A stretch of 64,000 bases of DNA from CAVVUC01 sp963751395 (lineage in GTDB: Bacteria; Verrucomicrobiota; Verrucomicrobiia; Chthoniobacterales; Chthoniobacteraceae), in assembly GCA_963751395.1 (NCBI GenBank), contig CAVVUC010000002.1, forward strand, positions 1,240,001 to 1,304,000. The letters are read 5' to 3'. The notes below the pieces were generated by a model, which was given only the letters and a program-made list of their open reading frames with translations, ran no database searches and was not told the DNA's origin. Positions 1 to 9,429 of the stretch are shown here, piece by piece. The translations under genes were made by a program, and so were the position numbers. Numbering within the stretch: the first letter of the stretch is position 1; each line of letters opens with the position of its first letter.

Positions 1-1821
1 GCGTGCGTGTCCCTCAACCACAAGGCTCAACGGCCTCTCGGTCGCAACGAGAGGACACGCCAGCGTCGCGCGAATCTTGTCGGTGCCTGCCGGAATGCAC
101 GCACCTTCGAGGAGAAAGCCGGGAGGGGCGTCTTTGAGCGCGAGCGCGATGTCGCCTGAGAAACCGTCTTTGCGCAAAGCGTAAATCGTCACGGGGACGA
201 GCGCGCCCGTCCTAGCGTTGATGGCAGACGGCACGATGCGCAATGCGAAGTCGGGACGCGGTGCGCTGATCCGCAGGCGATAGGCGTATTCGGGACCGCC
301 CTTGTGCTGGGAATCGCCGATTCGCGCGAAATAGGTGCCTTCCGCGGATGCTGTGAAGCTCAGTCGCGAGTCGGCGTGATGCGTCAGCAACCCCGATCCC
401 TTGTCCTCGTTGTCGTCGTTGAACGCGAGCTGCTTCCCGGCGGAGTCGGTGATTTTCAACCACGAATCGACCGGTGAGTTGACCCGCCGGGCCGTGACCT
501 CGGCGACGATCTCCTCCCCCGGTTTGCACGTGAATGAAAAAACGTCCGTGTCGCCAGGCGCATCGATGCGCCCATTGACGATGATCGGCAGTTCCACTTT
601 CTGCGCCCTGGCCTGGTCGCTGTTCGGCTCGCGCTCGGTGGACTCGCGGAAGGCGTCCTCCGCGTAAGCCACGTCTCCAATCGCAAAGCCGTTCGAGAGG
701 GAGTTCACCGGATGAATCCCCTCCTCGTTTTGCGCCGGGAATTTCATCCGGGAGAAGTTCAGATTCCAACCCGAGACATCAACCGTCGCCGGCGTGCCGA
801 CATGTCCGCCGAGCGGGAATATTCCCGTGACGAAAGGAATCGTGCCTGCCGCAATGCGGTAAACGAAATCCTCGCGCCCGCGGTAAAGGGCGTCGCGGAT
901 TTCCAGACGATGGACGCCCGCCTCGCGCACATCGTAAGCGAGGACGGGGTCGGGTCCGAACCGGAAATCATCCGCGTAGGCGACCTCTTTGTGTTTCGGA
1001 TCGTAAAGGGCCACCACGGGCTGGAACCAGCCGGGGACGGCATCGGCGAGATATGGAATCAAATCCCGCGCATGGACAGCGACGACGATGCGCGTGCCGC
1101 GCGCGGCGTCGAAATCGAAGCGGTCGATTTCGCCGGGCAAAATCTGGCCGTTCAAAATGGCCGGCAGCTTGACGCGCGGCACCTCTTTGGCCGCTCCGTC
1201 CTCCGGCTCCGACTCGGACTGTTCGGGCAGGCCGCTGACACAAAAAACGAGCGGATTGGAGATGCCGGCGGGCGTGAGCAGCCGCAGATCGCGCGGGCCG
1301 GCAGGCGCATCGGCGGCGATCTCCAGTTTGACCGTGGCGCGGTCCGCCAGTTGGAGGTTCTGCTGGCGCTTGGGGTCGCTGCGTTCCTTTCGCATTTGGA
1401 AGAACTGCTGGATTTCCTCCTCGCTCGCGCCGGCTTCCTTGAGAGTGCTGGTGATCCATTCCACCCGGTCTGTTTTGAACATTGGCAACGTCTTCGCTTC
1501 GGCGATCTTTTTGCGCGCCTCGCCGAGATAGTCGCGCAGTTCGTTGAGGCGCTTTTGCGGAATCGGCTTTCTCACGCCAACGATCGTCGCCTTCACGCCG
1601 CTGCCGGAGACGAGTGCTTCCTTCGTTCCGTCGAGCAGCCGCCCTCCGATCGTGACCTCGACGGTCGTGCCGCGTTGTCCACCTGCCGGATAGACATAGC
1701 CGAGACGCGGGTCGCGGCTTTGCTGGGCGAGTGAAGCTGGAACGAAAAAGATCGCCGCGAACAAGAAGAGGATGGGAATGACGAATGACGAATGACGAAT
1801 GACGAAAGAAGCCCGAAGCAC
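1..1821 (-). CDS. Secreted PPC-domain protein of the DUF1501 cluster (3' end outside window)
   Basis: The minus frame is open from about 1821 to the left edge, so the C-terminus is missing. After a hydrophobic signal segment ending near SLAQQ, the mature part begins RDPRLGYVYPAGGQRGTTVE, the usual opening of the PPC-like proteins that accompany DUF1549/DUF1553 and DUF1501 genes in Planctomycetes and Verrucomicrobia. A pre-peptidase C-terminal type domain follows (GDTDVFSFTCKPGE, then DSWLKITDSAGKQLAFNDDN), and then an Ig-like stretch (PSAINARTGALVPVTIYALR). It is probably a periplasmic or surface protein working with the next two genes; its molecular role is unknown. The start is unclear: no in-frame ATG was found. 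GTG at 1821 reads straight through a GTCATTC repeat array, and TTG at 1764 would give a very short signal peptide. Confidence 0.75.
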   Translation of the reverse strand, partial: MLRASFVIRHSSFVIPILFLFAAIFFVPASLAQQSRDPRLGYVYPAGGQRGTTVEVTIGGRLLDGTKEALVSGSGVKATIVGVRKPIPQKRLNELRDYLGEARKKIAEAKTLPMFKTDRVEWITSTLKEAGASEEEIQQFFQMRKERSDPKRQQNLQLADRATVKLEIAADAPAGPRDLRLLTPAGISNPLVFCVSGLPEQSESEPEDGAAKEVPRVKLPAILNGQILPGEIDRFDFDAARGTRIVVAVHARDLIPYLADAVPGWFQPVVALYDPKHKEVAYADDFRFGPDPVLAYDVREAGVHRLEIRDALYRGREDFVYRIAAGTIPFVTGIFPLGGHVGTPATVDVSGWNLNFSRMKFPAQNEEGIHPVNSLSNGFAIGDVAYAEDAFRESTEREPNSDQARAQKVELPIIVNGRIDAPGDTDVFSFTCKPGEEIVAEVTARRVNSPVDSWLKITDSAGKQLAFNDDNEDKGSGLLTHHADSRLSFTASAEGTYFARIGDSQHKGGPEYAYRLRISAPRPDFALRIVPSAINARTGALVPVTIYALRKDGFSGDIALALKDAPPGFLLEGACIPAGTDKIRATLACPLVATERPLSLVVEGHAR

Positions 1822-1911
1822 GAATGCCGAACTGCTCGCCACTCCTGCCAACGCGACTGATTTAGATTTCGTCATTCGGATTTCATTCGTCATTCGTCAT
1901 TCGTCATTTCA
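1776..1911. repeat. Inverted arrays of the heptamer GAATGAC / GTCATTC
   Basis: Four tandem copies of GAATGAC lie at 1776-1803. The reverse complement GTCATTC is repeated, less regularly, at about 1870-1909. The two arrays could pair into a long hairpin with a loop of about 65 nt. They fill the gap between the DUF1501 stop codon and the start region of the PPC-domain gene. Confidence 0.85.
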
Positions 1912-3255
1912 CCCCATGATCTCTTTCAGCCGGCCGCCCGACTTGATTGAGCCGGTGATCCGCTGCGTGAGCCGCACCGATTCGTCGCCCATCTTCGGGA
2001 ATGGGCCATCGGGATCGATCCCGAGAAGTTCGTAGATGCTTCCGATGAGGTCCCACGGATAAACCGGGCGCTCGCTGACTTCTTCGCCTTTCGCGTCGGA
2101 TGAGCCCACGATCTGCCCGCCCCGGAATCCGCCGCCCGCAACGAGTGCGGAGAAGACTTTTCCCCAATGACTGCGGCCGCCGTTCCACGGCGCATCCCAT
2201 TGGACCTTGGGCGTGCGCCCGAATTCGCCGCAACAAAAAACGATGGTGCTGTCGAGCAGGCCAACCCTGGCAAGATCCTGAAGCAGCGCCGCGACACCTT
2301 TGTCGAAGTCGGGCACTTTCTGGCGCATGGCCTGGAAATGTTGTTTGTGCGTGTCCCAGCCTTTCGAGTTGATTGTGACGTACTTGACGCCGCGCTCGAC
2401 CAGGCGCCGCGCGGTCAGGCACGCCTGTCCGAACGTGCTGCGCCCATACCAGTCGCGCATCGGATCGCCTTCCTGCGCGAGATCGAACACCTTCGCGCCG
2501 TCGCCGAGAATCATGTCGTAGGCCGCATTCCCGCACTTGTCGAATTCCGCGAGTTGCGGATCGCCTTTCATCGCGCTTCCCAGCGAATCGAGATTCCGCA
2601 GCAACTCCCGCCGCTCCTGCTGGCGGCGCGCCGTGACTCCCTCGGCAACGATCCCCTGCACCGCGAAGGGCGTCTTGGCCGGATCGCCGCCCGTGGCGAA
2701 CGGCTTGTAACTCGGCCCAAGGAATCCGGCTTCGGAGAAGCGTCCCTGCGGTTCGGTCAGCACGATGTAGGGCGGCAGCAGTCCTTTGTAACCGGCGTCG
2801 TATCCTTTGAACAACGACACCACCGCGCCCGCCGATGGATACACGAGCCGGTCGCCCTCCGCGTGACCGGTCTGCACCATGTAGGCCGCCGTCTCGTGTC
2901 CGTTCGAGCCGTGCGTCATGCTCCGGATCAGCGAGTATTTGTCGGCGTTCTTCGCAAGCTCGGGCATGAGTTCGCTGATGACGACTCCATCCACGTTCGT
3001 CGCGAGCGGCTTGTTCAGTGGCCCGCAGTAATCGTTGCCCGCGCCCGGCTTCGGATCAAACGTGTCGAGATGCGACGGCCCGCCCCACATCCAGATTTGG
3101 ATCACCGCCTTTGCCTTGCCCACAGAAGCCGGGACTGCCGAAGCGGCACGGCCGATTTGTTTTCCAAGAAAAAGGCCGGCCGCAGCCAGTGAACTGCATT
3201 GGAGGAAACGCCGGCGGGACACCTGCGCATCGTTGGAGAGAGGATTTGTTTTCAT
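1909..3255 (-). CDS. DUF1501 family protein with Tat signal
   Basis: A 448-residue DUF1501 (sulfatase-like fold) protein. The N-terminus carries a twin-arginine signal (SRRRFLQCSSLAAAGLFLG), implying folded export. Typical family stretches are visible: IQIWMWGGPSHLDTFDPKPG near residue 55, SMTHGSNGHETAAYMVQTGH near 115, WDTHKQHFQAM near 300 and CCGEFGRTPKVQWD near 350. The function is not established; in Planctomycetes and Verrucomicrobia it is almost always co-transcribed with a DUF1549/DUF1553 gene, as here. A TTG at 3264 overlaps the upstream TGA, but ATG at 3255 sits just ahead of the Tat signal and is the likelier start. Confidence 0.9.
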   Translation of the reverse strand: MKTNPLSNDAQVSRRRFLQCSSLAAAGLFLGKQIGRAASAVPASVGKAKAVIQIWMWGGPSHLDTFDPKPGAGNDYCGPLNKPLATNVDGVVISELMPELAKNADKYSLIRSMTHGSNGHETAAYMVQTGHAEGDRLVYPSAGAVVSLFKGYDAGYKGLLPPYIVLTEPQGRFSEAGFLGPSYKPFATGGDPAKTPFAVQGIVAEGVTARRQQERRELLRNLDSLGSAMKGDPQLAEFDKCGNAAYDMILGDGAKVFDLAQEGDPMRDWYGRSTFGQACLTARRLVERGVKYVTINSKGWDTHKQHFQAMRQKVPDFDKGVAALLQDLARVGLLDSTIVFCCGEFGRTPKVQWDAPWNGGRSHWGKVFSALVAGGGFRGGQIVGSSDAKGEEVSERPVYPWDLIGSIYELLGIDPDGPFPKMGDESVRLTQRITGSIKSGGRLKEIMG

Positions 3256-3260
3256 GACTT

Positions 3261-4835
3261 TCAATGGCGGAACAGGAACTCCGGGCTATTGATGAGCGCC
3301 CACGCGAGATCGAGCGCAACCTGCGCGCCCTTCGCCTCGCCGGACGTGGAATAGTTTTGGATCGTCTTCCACTCATTGTCCGTCGGGTAACGCGACAGGA
3401 TCGTGAGGTAGAGCTGGTTCGCGACGTTGCGCGGGTCGCCTGCGGTGCGGAAAATCGCCCGCAGTTTTTCGCTCTTGTTGAGCTTCGACTGGATGTGATT
3501 CGAGTTGAGAAGATGAAGCCGCTGCGCGTCTGACGCCTTGTTGTTGCGCTCGGCGAGCAGGCCGGTGTCACGCGGCGGACGGCCGAACAGATCGAGAAAC
3601 GAACTGCCGATGCTGCCGTCCGGAAGCGCGATCGAGCGCTTGTCGGTCGGCACCCACGTGAACGGCTCGGGAATCATGCTCGAATACTCCTCGGTCGCGC
3701 CGGTGATCTGGTCAATGGCGTCGATGAGCACCTCGGCTTCGACGCGGCGCAGCGGATACGAGGCAAAATAAACTTCGCCCTTCGGCTGTTTCGCGGCGGG
3801 GATGCACGAAAGCTGATACGTCTCGGAGTTCAGGATGATGCGGCTGAACTGCTTGAGATCGTAGTTTGCCGAAACGAATTCCTGTGAGAGCCACGCGAGC
3901 AGTTCAGGGTTGCACGGCGGATTGTCCGGACGGCTGTCGTCGGGCTCGTGAATGATGCCGCGCCCCAGCAGCCAATACCAAACACGGTTCACGGCGTTCC
4001 GCGCAAACGGCGAGTTTTTAGACTGAATGAGCCAGCGGGCGAACACGTCGCGCGGGTCCTGATCCGGCGAGAGCTTTACAGTCGATCCGTCGGGCAGCAT
4101 CGCCTCGTCGGGATTCTTGCGGGTGCTGTCGATACCGTCGAAAAAAACGATCTCCTCTTTCCACTCGTTGGTGCTCTTGAAGCCAATGCGGGAGAAAAAC
4201 ACCGCCATGTCGCCCTGCTTCGCCTCGGGCCATTTCTCCGCGCGCTCGCCCATGAACGCCAACGCCACGGCGCGGGCAATCGCCTTCGGAGTTTTGCTCC
4301 CGGCCGAGCGGTAGAAGTTGACGGCAGGCGAGCGGAAGTTGCTTCCCTCGGCGGTCAGCAGATCCCAGGCGAATTTCGAGTACGGCGTGTTCTCGCGAAT
4401 GCGGTCGCGAATCCAGCGATCGTAAGCTTGCGCGGCGTTCGGCCAGAGGTTCACGGGGAACTCGGATTTCACGCGCAGCACGTCGCACCATTTCATGCCC
4501 CAATAATCCGCGTACTCGGGACGTGCGAGGAGGCGGTCGATCAAGAGCGTCCGTTTGTTCGGACGTTTGTCATCGAGAAACTCGCGCGCCTCATCCATCG
4601 TCGGCAGCGTGCCGATCACGTCGAGAAAAACGCGCCGGAGAAAAACCGTATCCGAGCAGACCGCCGCTCGTTTGATGCCCAGTTGATTCAGCTTCGAGAA
4701 AACGAACGAGTCGATCCTGCCCGATTGCGGCGAAACCATCCGCACCGACGGCTTTGCTTCAAAAGCCGGCAGCGATTCCGCGCCAGAGGCGGCGCGGACG
4801 AAGATCACGAGGAGGACTGCGAAAAAGGCGCGCAT
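3261..4835 (-). CDS. DUF1549/DUF1553 secreted protein
   Basis: 524 residues with a short signal peptide (ending near AASGAES). DUF1549 covers about residues 35-245 (RRVFLDVIGTLPTMDEAREF, MKWCDVLRVK) and DUF1553 about 265-505 (FARNAVNRVWYWLLGRGI, LNSETYQLSC, DLFGRPPRDTG, LLNSNHIQSKL). Many relatives also carry an N-terminal cytochrome c-like (PSCyt1) domain and run to 800-1100 residues. No CxxCH is present here, so this is the short form. It is the first gene of a minus-strand unit with DUF1501 and the PPC-domain protein. A second, degraded copy of its 5' end is found near 9782-9880. Confidence 0.88.
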   Translation of the reverse strand: MRAFFAVLLVIFVRAASGAESLPAFEAKPSVRMVSPQSGRIDSFVFSKLNQLGIKRAAVCSDTVFLRRVFLDVIGTLPTMDEAREFLDDKRPNKRTLLIDRLLARPEYADYWGMKWCDVLRVKSEFPVNLWPNAAQAYDRWIRDRIRENTPYSKFAWDLLTAEGSNFRSPAVNFYRSAGSKTPKAIARAVALAFMGERAEKWPEAKQGDMAVFFSRIGFKSTNEWKEEIVFFDGIDSTRKNPDEAMLPDGSTVKLSPDQDPRDVFARWLIQSKNSPFARNAVNRVWYWLLGRGIIHEPDDSRPDNPPCNPELLAWLSQEFVSANYDLKQFSRIILNSETYQLSCIPAAKQPKGEVYFASYPLRRVEAEVLIDAIDQITGATEEYSSMIPEPFTWVPTDKRSIALPDGSIGSSFLDLFGRPPRDTGLLAERNNKASDAQRLHLLNSNHIQSKLNKSEKLRAIFRTAGDPRNVANQLYLTILSRYPTDNEWKTIQNYSTSGEAKGAQVALDLAWALINSPEFLFRH

Positions 4836-4916
4836 TTTCTAAATGAGCAACCCCGAGGAACCCCGCCGGTTTCAAGCAAATAAGCAATCCTACTACTTTT
4901 TCAAATCGGCGGAGTC
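4744..4916. repeat. Left copy of ~170-bp duplication
   Basis: The sequence covers the first ~30 codons of the DUF1549/DUF1553 gene and its upstream region. It aligns along its whole length with 9782-9951. The best-conserved stretches are the segment around AAGCAATCCTACTACTTTTT and GGACGAAGATCACGA. About 20 bp further right, TTCCACGCGGGGCGC also occurs at 10291 inside the RidA-like gene, so the left copy may continue into a fragment of that gene. Confidence 0.85.
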
Positions 4917-4975
4917 GAAACCTCTCTTCCACGCGGGGCGCTCCACAAGGCGGTTGGCCGCTGCCTTCGCTTTGC

Positions 4976-7090
4976 TCACCTTTCGGTGGTGTCTTCATTT
5001 GAAGGAAGAAACATTCCAACGATAACAATCGCGACGACGGCAACCACCATGCAGAGGAGGAGGGCTTTATGCAGCGGGTTCGGTTCCATGTCGGCAGTGT
5101 CCTGGGGAGGTGCTGCTTTGATAAGTGCGCTCTTTTCGGATTTAGAGACTTGCGCCAGATACTCCACAACATTTGACACATCTTGCTTTGAGAGGATTTG
5201 GCCGAACCCTTCAGGCATTAGAGAAGGTCCCTTGCGAACCTCTTGAATGTGCAGCCTCTTGAGGGTAAGCATACCGTCGTCCGGTGAACGAACAACGATC
5301 GCATCCGGGTTTTCACTCTTGAGAGTGCCAGAGTAGCTTCTCCCGTTTTTCAAAACTACGATGACATATTGAAATCCCGGCGCGATTTCTTTGTTCGGAA
5401 ATACTATCGATTCCAACAAGAATTGCCGGTCCTTTTGTGGCCTGATCAGACTCAGATCCGGGCCGATGTCACCGCCCTGCCCTTTGATCTTGTGACAGCG
5501 CGCGCACTGAACGTCGAAGATCGCCTTGCCTTTTGCTGCGTCCCCGCCCGCGAGAGCTTCGCGATAAGGGGCCAGTTGGTCCTCAACGGCCTGGGAAGGA
5601 TTTTGAGGACGAGAAACGACCGGTGCCAAACCATTCTCATGAGCACGCCGGGCTCCTTCGCCGTGCGGATCGTAAGTGATCCTCGAGATGCGATCATTAA
5701 CTGAGCCGCTAAACCAGCCTGCATATTCGGCGATGTAAAGCGCGCCGTCCGGCCCTTGCCTCATGGCGATGGGACCACCGGCAAATCCAGTGGCGAACGG
5801 AACACTCTTGATCGCAGCGTTCGTCTGCGGGTCCACTTGGACAAAGCGAACCGATTTCCGCATCAAATCCGCATAGAACAAGCCGTCCTGCCACTCAGCC
5901 GGAAAAGCGAACCGGCCTTTACTGGCGCGGTAGAAGGGGCCGCAGGTAATGGATGCGCTCTGGTCATGCACATAGCAAAACCAGGCGTCAATCCCGCCAC
6001 GAAAATAGGATTTCCCCACCCCCACCGTCGCAACATCCCTGCCAATGGCGAACGGCCATCCATAGTTCCCGCCTTCTTTCAGGAGGTTGATTTCCTCCCA
6101 CGAACCCTCATCTGCACCCACTTCGCCAACAAAGACCCGCCCAGTGGCGCTGTCGATATCCATGCTGAACGGATTGCGATGGCCGATGGTGTAGATTTCT
6201 CCACGCGCGCCCCTCTTGTTGACAAAGGGATTGTCTGAGGGAATCGAGCCGTCCAAATTCAAGCGAAGAGTCTTTCCGCGAAAACTGCTCAAATCCATCG
6301 TTGGCGTCTTTGGGACGTACAAGCCATAGAACATGGTGCGATTGGGTGCCACATAGTTTTCCCCCGTGGACACGTAAAGTTTGCCGTCTTTTGGGTTGTA
6401 ACTCAATGCTCCGCCCTGATGCATTCCGTAAACTGAAGGAAACTCGACGAGGATTTTTTCACTATTTGGAATCAATTCGTCTCCCTGACTTTTTTGAGCA
6501 ACCGTGAACCTGGAAACCCGGCTCGAAAAGAGGCCACCAGAAGCCGTGGAATAGAAAAGGTAGATATACCCGTTTTTCAAGTATCCCGGATCGAACTCTA
6601 TTCCATGCAAACCGCGCTCATTTGAAGCTGCCTCCGATGGCACCGGTTGCCAGGCGACTTGCAGTGCTGCGACCTGTTTGAGCGCTTTCGTTTCGAGCGA
6701 ATACTGCCAAACCTCTCCTCGCCGACCGGTAATCCACAACCGGCCGTCAGGACTGAATTTGATGTCCATTGGTTCGGGAGTAACCCCCTGAAGCAACACC
6801 TCGTAGCCGAAATCATTGATGACTTGTGCAGGATTGGTGTTGAGAGGGGCACTGGGACCGAATTCCCCGGTCGTGGGTTGTCCCATCACCGCTGGAGCAA
6901 GCACCGCATGGCGTATCAAGCCGTAATGCTCGGCGAAAGCCCGAAGATTCCCGATGGGCGCGTATCCGCCCAAAGTCAGCCCGCCGAGAATGAGCACAAT
7001 AATCGCCAGGAAGACCGCGAGTGACAGCACCACCAGCCTGACAACTTTGACCCAACTCCGCACCTGCTGTGATTTCCTCGATTTGCTCAT
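4976..7090 (-). CDS. PQQ-type sugar dehydrogenase fused to cytochrome c, membrane anchored
   Basis: 704 residues. One transmembrane helix at about 17-45, then a glucose/sorbosone dehydrogenase-like beta-propeller from about 85 to 470 (MDIKFSPDGRLWITGRRGEV, GLHGIEFDPGYLKNGYIYLF, GHRNPFSMDID, GGNYGWPFAIG, MRQGPDGALYIAEYAGW). A class I cytochrome c domain follows with heme motif CARCH near 545 and a downstream Met ligand candidate. A second hydrophobic helix lies at the C-terminus. The protein most likely oxidises a sugar or alcohol on the outer face of the inner membrane and passes electrons to its own heme. No Shine-Dalgarno site is obvious. It is the last of three minus-strand genes lying between the two ~170-bp repeats. 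Confidence 0.82.
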   Translation of the reverse strand: MSKSRKSQQVRSWVKVVRLVVLSLAVFLAIIVLILGGLTLGGYAPIGNLRAFAEHYGLIRHAVLAPAVMGQPTTGEFGPSAPLNTNPAQVINDFGYEVLLQGVTPEPMDIKFSPDGRLWITGRRGEVWQYSLETKALKQVAALQVAWQPVPSEAASNERGLHGIEFDPGYLKNGYIYLFYSTASGGLFSSRVSRFTVAQKSQGDELIPNSEKILVEFPSVYGMHQGGALSYNPKDGKLYVSTGENYVAPNRTMFYGLYVPKTPTMDLSSFRGKTLRLNLDGSIPSDNPFVNKRGARGEIYTIGHRNPFSMDIDSATGRVFVGEVGADEGSWEEINLLKEGGNYGWPFAIGRDVATVGVGKSYFRGGIDAWFCYVHDQSASITCGPFYRASKGRFAFPAEWQDGLFYADLMRKSVRFVQVDPQTNAAIKSVPFATGFAGGPIAMRQGPDGALYIAEYAGWFSGSVNDRISRITYDPHGEGARRAHENGLAPVVSRPQNPSQAVEDQLAPYREALAGGDAAKGKAIFDVQCARCHKIKGQGGDIGPDLSLIRPQKDRQFLLESIVFPNKEIAPGFQYVIVVLKNGRSYSGTLKSENPDAIVVRSPDDGMLTLKRLHIQEVRKGPSLMPEGFGQILSKQDVSNVVEYLAQVSKSEKSALIKAAPPQDTADMEPNPLHKALLLCMVVAVVAIVIVGMFLPSNEDTTER

Positions 7091-7177
7091 GCTCGAATCA
7101 TGCGAGCGTTGTTCATAGCCATGAATGGCCGGCAGTCAAGAACGAAAGCCTGACAGAACCATTTTCAATCAGTCCCC

Positions 7178-8326
7178 TCAAGCTTCGGCAAGCGCCCGTT
7201 TGCAAGCCTCAGCCCATGCGCCAAGGTTCCCGGCAGTCCACTTGAGGAACTCGCGTGCTTCGGAGGGTGTCCAGGCTGGCAACCGGGAAACCGCGTCATT
7301 CAGCAAGAACTTGCCAAGTTCAGCGACTCTGTCAGGCATTTCGATCGCTTCAGCGCGGAAATCCCGGCGCAGTATTTCTATCAGCCAGTCGGTGAGCAGC
7401 ATCCCCCAATACTCACCGCGCAGATCGTCCATGTAGTCGTGGGGGTTCCGGCGGTGCTCGACTACCGGCGATCCAAACCGGGCATGCCACTTGGTTCCCT
7501 GGAGCACCGCCTGGAGGATGTAACCGCCCCAAATATCACCATAGCGCTGGATCTTTCCGCCCGGAACGTCCCAGCCCATCGGCACACAAAGGAAAGCTGG
7601 AATCAACTCACGAACCACGCTCGTGTTTTGCGTGTTGATGGGCGTCCAGGTATCCTGAGCCAGAGTTTGGGCGGCGGGGCCATGGTAAGCGACGCCACGA
7701 ACCGCTCCGTTGAGCCACGTCGTGGCATCGATGTCTGGATCTTGCAGCCAGAGCCCGGCGATGGCCCCCACGCGTGCGCCCGAAGGCGCATTCCGAAAGA
7801 CCGGCGCATTGTGCCCGCCCCGCAGCTTGAATGGATAGCCTCGGGGCCAGACAGGCCGTGGCGGTTCAAGCTGTAGATGCTCGCAGAGGTTGTGGAAACC
7901 GGATGGCTCGCTGAGGAGCGAATCCTGCACCGGACACCCGCATTGACCATGCAGACCGATCAAATCCTCGTCCGCTGGAAAATTGTCGTCGTCCATCGAG
8001 AGCAGGACTTCGGCACCGTCGGCGAGCGCGGCCCAGTAGCCAATGTTGCGGCGGCTTTCGTTGTTCCAAGGCAGGCGCTCGTAAAAGGATCCCATCCTTT
8101 CCTGAAGCTTGTCCTGTTCAGCCGGAGAAAGATAGACCGTCGCAAGTCCCTTGTCGCACGTTTCGCGGACCAGAGCCGTCGTTTCGTCGTGTGGTGTTTT
8201 GCGATCGCCGACGATCCATATCCTGGTCTCAGCAAGCCGTTTCCAGCGCTCCGCATTAACACGAATATCGCGAATAACGTGAGGGACGTTGATCGTGGTA
8301 ATAACGATGTGGACAGGTGTAGTCAT
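7178..8326 (-). CDS. Glycosyltransferase-like protein (STELLO/DUF288-like)
   Basis: 382 residues from the ATG at 8326 (MTTPVHIVITTINVP), preferred over an upstream TTG at 8362. It begins with an alternating beta/alpha nucleotide-sugar binding region and has an acidic metal-binding cluster, SMDDDNFPADEDL, near residue 105, as in GT-A transferases. Later motifs such as RGGHNAPVF and GDIWGGYILQAV are consistent with the STELLO/DUF288 or reversibly glycosylated polypeptide type. There are no membrane segments, so a cytoplasmic role in glycan or surface polysaccharide assembly is likely. It lies directly downstream of a second glycosyltransferase; a joint function is inferred, the substrate is not known. 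Confidence 0.6.
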   Translation of the reverse strand: MTTPVHIVITTINVPHVIRDIRVNAERWKRLAETRIWIVGDRKTPHDETTALVRETCDKGLATVYLSPAEQDKLQERMGSFYERLPWNNESRRNIGYWAALADGAEVLLSMDDDNFPADEDLIGLHGQCGCPVQDSLLSEPSGFHNLCEHLQLEPPRPVWPRGYPFKLRGGHNAPVFRNAPSGARVGAIAGLWLQDPDIDATTWLNGAVRGVAYHGPAAQTLAQDTWTPINTQNTSVVRELIPAFLCVPMGWDVPGGKIQRYGDIWGGYILQAVLQGTKWHARFGSPVVEHRRNPHDYMDDLRGEYWGMLLTDWLIEILRRDFRAEAIEMPDRVAELGKFLLNDAVSRLPAWTPSEAREFLKWTAGNLGAWAEACKRALAEA

Positions 8327-8358
8327 GGCTGCGATAGAGCAAAAGGTCTGCGAGGCAA

Positions 8359-9429
8359 TCAAATTTCCAGCCGCCGCCGGACGCGGCTGGCGAATGCATC
8401 TGGCGCCAAATGGCTGTCTCGGAGCGAGGCAACATTACGGCGCATCGCCAACACCCGCTCTTGGGTGAGGTTCAGCGCCCGCTCCATCGCGTGCTTCCAA
8501 TCACCAATCTCGCGCAGCGTGGGAACAAGCAGGCAGTTTTCCCCGTCGCGCCAGGGGATGTCGTGCATCCGGGCGTTTCGCGCGTCGAGGATTGGTATGG
8601 CGCCGCGGGCGAGGCTCTCGAAAGGGCGATGTGTCCAGGCAGTCCCTGGAATGCAAAGAATAAAATCGGAGTCCGTGACGATCTCCAGATACGCCTTCAG
8701 AGAGAGGCCAGGTCCATCGAACGACCATAAGACGTGAATCCCCTGATCCTGTGTCGCCATGGGCGCGGTGTGAAATGCCACGTCTGGCCGCTTGCGCAGG
8801 GCACCTTCCAACTGGGCAAGGATTTCAACGCGCCAGGGGTCACTGTTGCGGGTGCCGCTGGCAAGCAGGCGATACCGGCGCGCCCGCTCCGGCTCCCAAG
8901 GAGCATAAAGAAAACGCGGCGGATCCTCTTCAAGCAAATGGTGAAAATTGGGTCCCACGGCAAGGGTTCGGCAACGGAAGAGTAATGCGAAGCAGTCCAG
9001 ACCCGGAGGCTCCAGCATGTAGAGAACCACATCGAGTCGGCGCATCCAGACGCGGTTCTTCCACCAATTGTGAATTTGCGCTGCTCTAAACTGCCAGGGC
9101 GTTCCCCACTGCGATGCGTAGAGGAGAACGACCCGGCGGGCTTGCGCGAGCCAGCCCTGCAACCACGCCAATTCGGACTCGGTATAAACGAGCCTGTGCG
9201 ACCACCCGACTAAGAGGAGATCCACTTCTTCTTTCTCCGCAGGACCCAACTCTCGCATTTCGATGGCGTTCTGCTGCCGTAGGGTCGGGTAGATGTCCGC
9301 ATGTTCATTGTCCGGGATCGGCTGCTCCTCCCGCGTATAGAGGCGCACGGAAGCCCCTCCAAGACGCAATGCATGGGCAACGGTGGCCAGCCCCGGACTG
9401 GCCCCGTAGCTGAAAATTACGACGCGCAT
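8359..9429 (-). CDS. Exostosin-like glycosyltransferase
   Basis: 356 residues, start MRVVIFSYGASPGLATVAHA, a Rossmann-like N-terminal domain. The C-terminal half contains the pattern SDFILCIPGTAWTHRPFESL followed by ARGAIPILDARNARMHDIPW, which resembles the donor-binding region of exostosin (GT47) family proteins. It probably transfers a sugar to a surface glycan together with the adjacent STELLO-like protein; the stop is 32 nt upstream of that gene's ATG. Substrate and acceptor cannot be read from the sequence. Confidence 0.62.
   Translation of the reverse strand: MRVVIFSYGASPGLATVAHALRLGGASVRLYTREEQPIPDNEHADIYPTLRQQNAIEMRELGPAEKEEVDLLLVGWSHRLVYTESELAWLQGWLAQARRVVLLYASQWGTPWQFRAAQIHNWWKNRVWMRRLDVVLYMLEPPGLDCFALLFRCRTLAVGPNFHHLLEEDPPRFLYAPWEPERARRYRLLASGTRNSDPWRVEILAQLEGALRKRPDVAFHTAPMATQDQGIHVLWSFDGPGLSLKAYLEIVTDSDFILCIPGTAWTHRPFESLARGAIPILDARNARMHDIPWRDGENCLLVPTLREIGDWKHAMERALNLTQERVLAMRRNVASLRDSHLAPDAFASRVRRRLEI

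Noticed and set aside
712..1734. 340-codon open frame on the plus strand
   Set aside because: It is antisense to the PPC-domain protein, whose minus frame has a signal peptide and family motifs; the plus frame has no protein character.
2167..3192. 341-codon plus-strand frame opposite DUF1501
   Set aside because: Arginine/alanine-rich product typical of the antisense of a GC-rich gene; the minus frame is clearly DUF1501.
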